A DNA stretch of 11,522 nt, taken from positions 1 to 11,522 of the forward strand of contig NZ_JYJG01000106.1 of NCBI RefSeq assembly GCF_000955955.1. Reading direction: 5' to 3'. Origin of the DNA: Lentzea aerocolonigenes (GTDB taxonomy: Bacteria > Actinomycetota > Actinomycetes > Mycobacteriales > Pseudonocardiaceae). The position numbers and the translations under genes are program-made. Shown piece by piece: positions 6,584 through 11,522 of this stretch. The notes beneath the pieces are model-generated. The model was not told the DNA's origin, did not search any database, and worked only from the letters and a program-made list of their open reading frames with translations. Within the stretch, counting starts at the first letter, position 1; each line of letters starts with the position of its first letter.

Positions 6584-8029
6584 ATGACCGATACTGTCTC
6601 CCGCCCGGAGACCAGCACGAAACCCCAGTACGACCCACGTCTCACGAACGAGGACCTGGCGCCGCTGAAGAAGCAGACCTGGGGCTCGTACAACATCTTC
6701 GCGTTCTGGATGTCCGATGTGCACAGTGTCGGCGGGTACGTCACCGCGGGCAGCCTGTTCATGCTGGGCCTGTCCAGCTGGCAGGTGCTGCTGGCGCTGC
6801 TCGTCGGCATCGGCGTCGTGCAGGTGTTCTGCAACCTGGTCGCGAAACCGAGCCAGGTGACCGGGGTGCCGTACCCGGTGATCTGCCGGGCGTCGTTCGG
6901 CGTGCTGGGCGCGAACGTCCCGGCGATCATCCGCGGGCTCATCGCCGTGGCCTGGTACGGGATCCAGACCTACCTCGCGTCGGCGGCGCTGAACGTGGTG
7001 CTGCTCAAGCTCTTCCCGGCGTTGATGCCGTACGCGGACGTGCAGCGGTACGGGTTCCTCGGGCTGCCGTTGCTCGGCTGGTGCTCGTTCGCGTTGCTGT
7101 GGATGGTGCAGGCGGCGGTGTTCTGGACCGGCATGGAGACGATCCGGCGGTTCATCGACTTCTGCGGCCCCGCCGTGTACGTGGTGATGTTCCTGCTCAC
7201 CGGTTACCTGATCTACCGGGCCGGCTGGGGCGCGATCGACCTGAGCCTCGGCGAGGTCCGCCACACCGGCCTCGCCTCGATCCCGGTCATGCTCGGCGCT
7301 GTCGCCCTGGTGGTCTCGTACTTCTCCGGGCCGATGCTGAACTTCGGCGACTTCTCCCGCTACGGCCGCTCGTTCGCCGCGGTGAAGCGCGGCAACGTGC
7401 TCGGCCTGCCGGTGAACTTCCTGGTGTTCTCGGTGCTGGTGGTCGTGACGACGTCGCTGACCCTGCCGGTGTTCGGTGAGCTCATCACGGACCCCGTCGA
7501 AACGGTTGCGCGCGTCGACAGCACGTTCGCGATCGTGCTGGGGGCGTTGACGTTCACCGTCGCGACCATCGGGATCAACATCGTCGCGAACTTCATCTCG
7601 CCCGCGTTCGACTTCTCCAACGTCAGTCCGCAGCGGATCAGCTGGCGTGCGGGAGGCATGATCGCGGCCGTCGGCTCGGTGCTGATCACGCCGTGGAACC
7701 TCTACAACAGCCCGGAGGTCATCCACTACACGCTGGAGGTCCTCGGCGCGTTCATCGGCCCGCTGTTCGGCGTGCTCATCGCCGACTACTACCTGGTGCG
7801 CAAGCAGAAGGTGGTGGTGGATGACCTGTTCACCATGTCGCCGCAGGGCCGCTACCACTACCGCAAGGGCTACAACCCCAAGGCCATCGCCGCCACGGCT
7901 CTGGGCGCGCTCGTCGCGGTGCTCCCGGTCCTGGTGCCCGCGCTGGCCGGTGCCGCGCAGTACACCTGGTTCATCGGCATGGCGGTGGGTCTGGTGGTGT
8001 ACGCGCTCGTGTCCAGGAGTGCTCGGTGA
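6584..8029 (+). CDS. NCS1-family permease (cytosine/allantoin/hydantoin transporter type)
   Basis: 481 aa, about 12 membrane segments, typical NCS1 length. An N-terminal cytosolic tail leads into LAPLKKQTWGSYNIFAFWMSDVHS; later motifs are VPYPVICRASFG (96-106), AWYGIQTY (123-130), GPMLNFGDFSRY (249-260) and NIVANFISPAFDFSNVSP (332-349). W124 and Q128 have the same W-x3-Q spacing as the substrate-stacking Trp117 and Gln121 of the hydantoin transporter Mhp1, and N336 may match its Asn318. Such proteins import nucleobases, allantoin or hydantoins with Na+ or H+. ATG 6584 is chosen over an in-frame TTG at 6578 because GAGGAG lies 6 bp before it. The stop overlaps the racemase GTG (GTGA), so transport and racemisation are coupled. 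The exact substrate is not determinable; a hydantoin or allantoin is favoured by the neighbour. Confidence 0.9.
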   Translation: MTDTVSRPETSTKPQYDPRLTNEDLAPLKKQTWGSYNIFAFWMSDVHSVGGYVTAGSLFMLGLSSWQVLLALLVGIGVVQVFCNLVAKPSQVTGVPYPVICRASFGVLGANVPAIIRGLIAVAWYGIQTYLASAALNVVLLKLFPALMPYADVQRYGFLGLPLLGWCSFALLWMVQAAVFWTGMETIRRFIDFCGPAVYVVMFLLTGYLIYRAGWGAIDLSLGEVRHTGLASIPVMLGAVALVVSYFSGPMLNFGDFSRYGRSFAAVKRGNVLGLPVNFLVFSVLVVVTTSLTLPVFGELITDPVETVARVDSTFAIVLGALTFTVATIGINIVANFISPAFDFSNVSPQRISWRAGGMIAAVGSVLITPWNLYNSPEVIHYTLEVLGAFIGPLFGVLIADYYLVRKQKVVVDDLFTMSPQGRYHYRKGYNPKAIAATALGALVAVLPVLVPALAGAAQYTWFIGMAVGLVVYALVSRSAR

Positions 8030-8748
8030 TCATCAAGGTCGTCAACCCCAACACCAGCCTGGAGATGACCGCGCTGGTGGAGCGGTCGGCCAAAGCCGTG
8101 GCGGGCCCGGACACCTCGGTGTACGCGGTCAGCCCGGCGATGGGGCCGGCGTCGATCGAGAGCCACTACGACGAGGCGCTGAGCGTGCCGGGGCTGCTGG
8201 CGGAGATCGCCGCGGGAGAAGAGTCCGGTGTGGACGGTTATGTCGTCGCGTGCTTCGGCGACCCCGGCCTCGACGCAGCACGGGAGCTGGCGCGGGGTCC
8301 GGTCGTGGGTATCGCGGAGGCAGCCATGCGCACGGCCGCGTATCTGGGACGGGGTTTCACCGTGGTGACGACCCTGTCCCGCACGCGCGGCCGGGCGTGG
8401 GATCTCGCCGAGCGCTACGGGATGCGCGGGCTGTGCCTGGGCGTCCACGCCTGCGAGATCCCGGTGCTGGAACTCGATTCCGGTGCGTTGGACGTGGTTG
8501 TGGACGCCTGTGCCCGCGCCGTCGAGGAGGACGGCGCGGACGTGGTGGTGCTCGGCTGCGCGGGCATGACGGACTGGGCGGCACCGATCTCTGCGGCCAT
8601 CGGCGTGCCCGTGGTCGACGGCGTCCAGGCCGCTGTGCTGACCGTGCAGGCGTTGGTGGAACTGGGCTTGTGCACGGGCAAGCGGGACGAGTTCGCCGCC
8701 CCGCCGCCGAAGCGCTACGCGGGGTTGTTGCGCGACTTCGGTTGCTGA
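8026..8748 (+). CDS. Asp/Glu/hydantoin racemase family protein (hydantoin or allantoin racemase-like)
   Basis: 240 aa, usual family length. It begins IIKVVNPNTS, the signature N-terminus of hydantoin racemases. It has the two catalytic-type Cys, C76 in VACFGDPGL and C178 in VLGCAGM, which act as opposed acid/base in cofactor-independent racemisation. The product would interconvert enantiomers of 5-substituted hydantoins or allantoin in the cytoplasm, so that a stereospecific hydrolase can use both. The GTG start overlaps the permease TGA and has AGGAG about 8 bp upstream. No hydantoinase, allantoinase or carbamoylase follows: the next gene is convergent, and its last 34 bp overlap this gene's 3' end. 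Maleate isomerase or aspartate racemase activity is possible but less likely given the permease. Confidence 0.88.
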   Translation: MIIKVVNPNTSLEMTALVERSAKAVAGPDTSVYAVSPAMGPASIESHYDEALSVPGLLAEIAAGEESGVDGYVVACFGDPGLDAARELARGPVVGIAEAAMRTAAYLGRGFTVVTTLSRTRGRAWDLAERYGMRGLCLGVHACEIPVLELDSGALDVVVDACARAVEEDGADVVVLGCAGMTDWAAPISAAIGVPVVDGVQAAVLTVQALVELGLCTGKRDEFAAPPPKRYAGLLRDFGC

Positions 8749-9500
8749 GCGCGCCGGATTGAGCCGGGTGGCAGTACGCCCTGGTCGCGCAGTGTGGTGG
8801 CGACGAGCCTGGCGACCTCGACCGCGCCCGCTGTCTGGAAGTGCGTGTTGTCCTCCACACCGTTGGGGTAGTTGGGACTCTGCCCGGCTTTCAGGTGCAG
8901 GAAGTACTTCTTCGTGCCCTCGACGCCTGCCCGGTTGAAGAGTGCCGTGCTGGACGCCGTGAGGTCGACCAGCGGTACGCCCTTGGCGGCCGCGAGCTGA
9001 CGCATCGCCGCCGGGTACGCGCCGTGGGTCGGGGAGATGGTGCCCGCGCTGGTGAAGCGGCGCCGTTCGACGGGCGTGACCAGGACCGGTTTGGCCCCCT
9101 TGGCACGGCTCTTGTCGATGTACTGGGAGAGGTAGGACTTGTAGGTGGTCGACGGCTCGGTGTAGCGGGCCGGGTCCTCCTTCTTCTCGTCGTTGTGCCC
9201 GAACGAGATGAGCAGGTAGTCGCCGCGTTTGATCCGGGACAGGATGCGGTCGAGGCGGCCCAGGTCGACGAAGCTCTTGGAGCTCGCGCCGGACAGGGCC
9301 TCGTTCACCACGACCGCGTTGGAGGTGACGAACCTCGGCAGCGCTTGACCCCAGCCGGTTCGGGGAGCCAGTGAAGCCTCGTAGGTGGAGGCGGTGGAGT
9401 CTCCGGCGACGAAGACCTGGACCGGAGCTGCCGCCGAAGCGCTCGCCGCCGTGACCGCGAGCGCAGCCGTCACCAGGCCGATCAGGAACGCGCGCCTCAC
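8715..9500 (-). CDS. Secreted rhamnogalacturonan acetylesterase-like CE12 SGNH hydrolase
   Basis: 261 aa. The signal peptide (about 1-24) begins with RRAFLIG, a twin-arginine-like start, so Tat export is possible. Catalytic blocks: VAGDSTAST (nucleophile S35), NEALSGASS (block II Gly71), SFGHND (N103) and DNTHFQ (D217, H220). The GDSTA and DxTH forms fit CE12, which deacetylates rhamnogalacturonan I or related hemicelluloses. The start is GTG at 9500, giving GTGA overlap with the pectinesterase stop (9497-9499); a longer reading frame upstream is antisense-of-frame extension through that gene. The pair would strip methyl and acetyl esters from pectin together. The last 34 bp overlap the convergent racemase gene. 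CE12 versus another SGNH acetylesterase is the remaining doubt. Confidence 0.88.
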   Translation of the reverse strand: MRRAFLIGLVTAALAVTAASASAAAPVQVFVAGDSTASTYEASLAPRTGWGQALPRFVTSNAVVVNEALSGASSKSFVDLGRLDRILSRIKRGDYLLISFGHNDEKKEDPARYTEPSTTYKSYLSQYIDKSRAKGAKPVLVTPVERRRFTSAGTISPTHGAYPAAMRQLAAAKGVPLVDLTASSTALFNRAGVEGTKKYFLHLKAGQSPNYPNGVEDNTHFQTAGAVEVARLVATTLRDQGVLPPGSIRRAQQPKSRNNPA

Positions 9501-10462
9501 CGCGGGTTCCAGCCGTCGGTGCCCGCGAGGTACTTCTGCGGGGTGTGGTCGCCTGCCTGCGAGTCGGGCAGCTGCGGCCGGTTGGAGTTCTTCGTGGCGC
9601 CCGGCCCGGTGTTGCGGTACTCGGAGAACCGGGCGTTGCGCCAGCTGTTGTCGCTCATGTCGATCCACGGCTGGGAGGTGCGGATCGCGGCGGTCAGCGT
9701 GGACTCGCGGAACAGGACCTGGCCCGCCGGTCGCCACGGCCTGCCCAGCTGGGTGGTGCCGGCCACCGCGCTGGTGACCGTGCACTTGTAGAACAGCAGG
9801 CCGTACTTCCTGGTGGCCGGGGTGCTGGCGGCCGTGATCGGGCCGCCGGCCGTCCGCTTCTCGTGCGTGGTGGTGCGCTCGAAGACCATCGTGCCGCCCC
9901 CGAAGATGAAGTCGACGGTGCCCTCCACGTAGGAGTCGGCCATGTAGGCGCGGGACTTCTCGTTGACCAGCAACGTGTCCTGGTCGCCGAGCAGGCGGAC
10001 GTTGCGGAACACGGCGCGGTCGGCGTTGAGGTGCAGTGCCACTGCCTGCTGGTCGACGGTGGAGGGCTTCTCGACGTAGTCGTTGGAGATCGTGAGGTTC
10101 GTGGCGCCGAAGTCGCGGCCGTCGACGAACATGCTGGCGCTGTTGAACGTGCCGTGGGTGGTCGCGCTGTTGTTGAACACCAGCACGGTTTGCGCGGGCG
10201 TGGAGCCCAGGCCCTGCAACGTGATCGCGGTCTTGTTCGCCGGTACCCGCACCACCTCGCGGTAGGTGCCCGCCTTGATCGTGATCGTGGTGCGCGCCGA
10301 GCTGTTCACCGGCGCCGCGTTGATCGCGGCCTGCACGGTGCGGTACTGGGCACTGCCGTCGGCCGCCACCGTCAGCGTGGCCGCGAACGCAGGGGTGGCC
10401 AGGCCGGTGCCTGCCAGCGCGGCCACGGCCAAAGCGGCGGAGCTCGCCACTCTCGTAATCAT
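9497..10462 (-). CDS. Secreted pectinesterase (CE8)
   Basis: 321 aa. Signal peptide 1-27 (ending TPAFA), then a right-handed beta-helix. CE8 signatures: QQAVALHL (Q139), LLGDQDTLL (D162, general acid), GTVDFIFGGG (D184, nucleophile) and LGRPWRP (R241, W243). It demethylates homogalacturonan to pectate and methanol outside the cell. The ATG at 10462 has an AGAGGA Shine-Dalgarno in a purine-rich leader; the frame stays open back to 10927 but would run antisense through the GH2 gene, so it was not used. It is the first gene of a two-gene unit with the CE12 enzyme. A near-palindromic LacI-type site lies 35 bp upstream. No pectate lyase or polygalacturonase, the usual partners, is in the window. 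Confidence 0.94.
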   Translation of the reverse strand: MITRVASSAALAVAALAGTGLATPAFAATLTVAADGSAQYRTVQAAINAAPVNSSARTTITIKAGTYREVVRVPANKTAITLQGLGSTPAQTVLVFNNSATTHGTFNSASMFVDGRDFGATNLTISNDYVEKPSTVDQQAVALHLNADRAVFRNVRLLGDQDTLLVNEKSRAYMADSYVEGTVDFIFGGGTMVFERTTTHEKRTAGGPITAASTPATRKYGLLFYKCTVTSAVAGTTQLGRPWRPAGQVLFRESTLTAAIRTSQPWIDMSDNSWRNARFSEYRNTGPGATKNSNRPQLPDSQAGDHTPQKYLAGTDGWNPR

Positions 10463-10556
10463 CGTTCCTCTTCTCTCACCTCTTGTGCAGGGGGTAGGTA
10501 AGCGCTTTCCTGTAGGCGGCAAGTATGGCGTTTCCAGGCGTGCAAAACGCGACGGG
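10463..10556. other. Divergent intergenic region between pectinesterase and GH2
   Basis: About 94 bp. On the pectinesterase side is a purine-rich leader (minus strand). In the middle is the LacI-type site at 10497-10510. On the GH2 side an inverted repeat GCGTTT (10528-10533) / AAACGC (10545-10550) has an 11-bp spacer. No confident -35/-10 pair was found for either gene. Confidence 0.5.
10497..10510. promoter_or_regulatory. Candidate LacI-family operator, pectinesterase/GH2 region
   Basis: GGTAAGC-GCTTTCC, one base from the palindrome GGAAAGCGCTTTCC, with a central CG. The half-site GCTTTCC is identical to that at 4391-4397. It is placed to affect both the pectinesterase (35 bp from its ATG) and the GH2 gene (about 46 bp from its first GTG). 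Confidence 0.55.
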
Positions 10557-11522
10557 GTGGTGGGTTTGTTCATTCGACGGTCGAATCGATGGTCGAACAA
10601 ATTCTGGGCGCTCGTGCTCGGCTGCGTGGTCTCGGCCGGTCTGTGCGTGGTCGCGGAGACGGCACAGGCAGAGCAGGTCCAGCCGGTCGGGCGGGCCGTC
10701 GACTTCACCGGTTCATGGCAGTTCGCGCTGGTCAACACCACCGGTGAGGACGCGCCGCAGCCCGGTGAGCACGATCCTGCCTGGCGGGACACGCGGCTGC
10801 CGCACGACTGGAGCATCGGCCTCGACCCCGTGGAAGGTCCGCACACGGGTGCCGGCACAGGCTTTCTGCCCGGTGGTCTCGGCTGGTACCGAAAGGCGTT
10901 CACCCTGCCGTCTCGATTGGCGGGCAAGAAAGTGTCGATCGAATTCGACGGCGTCTACATGGACTCCGAGGTGTATCTCAACGGCGTATTGCTCGGCCGC
11001 CACCCCTACGGTTACACGGGATTCGCGTACGACCTCGGCGCGCGCACTGATGGAACGAACGTCCTCGCGGTGAAGGTGCGCAACCAGGTGCCCAGCAGCC
11101 GGTGGTACTCCGGCAGCGGCATCTACCGGAACGTCCGGCTGATCGTCACCGAGCCCACGCACGTCGCGCGGCACGGCGTGCAGGTGACGACGCCCGACCT
11201 GGCGAACACGGTCAAGTCCGGTTACGCCACGATGCGAGTGACAACCACCGCCGTCAGCGGCACGAGCACTCCGGCGGAGATCGTGTCGACGGTCAAGGAT
11301 CCGCGCGGCCGGATCGTCGGCCGAGGAGCGACGCGCACCGCACTGACCACCGAGCCGAGCAGTGCTGCCACCGACATCCGGATCGCCAAGCCGCTGCTGT
11401 GGTCGGTGGACCGACCGGATCTGTACACAGTGGACACCGAGATCCGGGTGCACGGCAGGGTCGTCGACAGCGTCAGCACCCGTACGGGCATCCGGTACTT
11501 CGCGTTCGACCCGGACAACGGC
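10557..11522 (+). CDS. Secreted GH2 beta-galactosidase-type glycoside hydrolase, N-terminal part (3' end outside window)
   Basis: About 322 residues to the window edge. An N-terminal hydrophobic segment ending ETAQA looks like a signal peptide. It is followed by the GH2 sugar-binding jelly roll: VDFTGSWQFAL, DTRLPHDWSI, GGLGWYRKAF, IEFDGVYMDSEVYLNGVLLGRHPYGYTGF and SRWYSGSGIYRNVRL. The immunoglobulin-like domain runs up to TGIRYFAFDPDNG, the usual junction to the catalytic barrel. The catalytic Glu residues lie beyond the window. GH2 members include beta-galactosidases, beta-mannosidases and beta-glucuronidases; the PHDW and SGIYR motifs suit the beta-galactosidase-like group, which could trim pectic galactan. 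The start is uncertain: GTG 10557, GTG 10560 and TTG 10566 are all in frame and no clear Shine-Dalgarno decides. It is divergent from the pectinesterase. Confidence 0.85.
   Translation, partial: MVGLFIRRSNRWSNKFWALVLGCVVSAGLCVVAETAQAEQVQPVGRAVDFTGSWQFALVNTTGEDAPQPGEHDPAWRDTRLPHDWSIGLDPVEGPHTGAGTGFLPGGLGWYRKAFTLPSRLAGKKVSIEFDGVYMDSEVYLNGVLLGRHPYGYTGFAYDLGARTDGTNVLAVKVRNQVPSSRWYSGSGIYRNVRLIVTEPTHVARHGVQVTTPDLANTVKSGYATMRVTTTAVSGTSTPAEIVSTVKDPRGRIVGRGATRTALTTEPSSAATDIRIAKPLLWSVDRPDLYTVDTEIRVHGRVVDSVSTRTGIRYFAFDPDNG
10565..10601. repeat. Nested inverted repeats over the first GH2 codons
   Basis: Outer arms TTTGTTC (10565-10571) and GAACAAA (10595-10601) enclose a perfect inner dyad ATTCGA-CGG-TCGAAT (10572-10586). 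GGTCGAA also repeats directly (10579-10585 and 10591-10597). This patch is AT-richer than its surroundings and covers the possible start codons. Confidence 0.65.

Noticed and set aside
6560..7858. 432-aa minus-strand ORF across the permease
   Set aside because: His/Arg/Asp/Glu-rich antisense shadow of the transmembrane segments.
10593..10598. TCGAAC as an actinobacterial SOS (LexA) box
   Set aside because: Only one half-site is present; the expected GTTCGA after four bases is absent.
9497..10927. 476-aa extended reading of the pectinesterase
   Set aside because: The extra 155 residues run antisense through the GH2 gene; a good Shine-Dalgarno and signal peptide fix the start at 10462.
10525..11073. 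182-aa ORF from ATG 10525
   Set aside because: It is out of frame with the GH2 motifs and gives Arg/Ser-rich shadow sequence.

Overview
This is a high-GC window (most codons end in G or C) with many secreted carbohydrate-active enzymes, CBM2 modules on Thr/Pro linkers, GTG starts and 4-bp gene overlaps. It looks like chromosome of a filamentous actinomycete. The linker style would suit Pseudonocardiales (Lentzea, Saccharothrix or Actinosynnema-like), but that placement is inference only. Genes are packed tightly: the longest stretch without a gene is about 219 bp, and no IS element, tRNA, rRNA or CRISPR array was seen.

Left part (1-5760) is a plant cell wall deconstruction block. It opens with the 3' end of a CE2-like SGNH acetylesterase, translationally coupled to a bacterial expansin. 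Convergent to these is a minus-strand pair: a secreted ricin-type beta-trefoil lectin followed by a 114-aa Cys/Trp-rich secreted protein of unknown function. Divergent from the lectin is a GH6 endoglucanase with CBM2, preceded by a perfect CebR/CelR box. A minus-strand gene resembling fungal Cip1 (a cellulose-induced protein with a lyase-like fold) is convergent with GH6. It is divergent, by only 24 bp, from a GH5 beta-mannanase with CBM2.

Middle part (5778-8748) has a different theme. It holds a GntR/FadR-type regulator, an NCS1-family nucleobase/hydantoin/allantoin permease and an Asp/Glu/hydantoin-type racemase coupled to the permease. No hydantoinase or carbamoylase is present. This looks like a small nitrogen-compound uptake cassette set inside the polysaccharide locus.

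Right part (8715-11522) returns to plant polysaccharides. On the minus strand a pectinesterase (CE8) is coupled to a rhamnogalacturonan acetylesterase-like CE12 enzyme. Divergent from these is the 5' part of a secreted GH2 beta-galactosidase-type enzyme that runs off the window. Together the secreted products could loosen the wall (expansin), cut cellulose (GH6) and mannan (GH5), strip acetyl and methyl esters (CE2-like, CE12, CE8) and trim side chains (GH2).

The main non-coding signals are: the CebR box at GH6; two further LacI-type near-palindromes sharing the half-site GCTTTCC, at the Cip1/mannanase and pectinesterase/GH2 divergent regions; leaderless-type promoters at the Cip1-like and GntR genes; and a perfect 13-bp-arm hairpin inside the first 20 codons of the GntR gene. 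All protein calls rest on recalled family motifs; no database search was possible.
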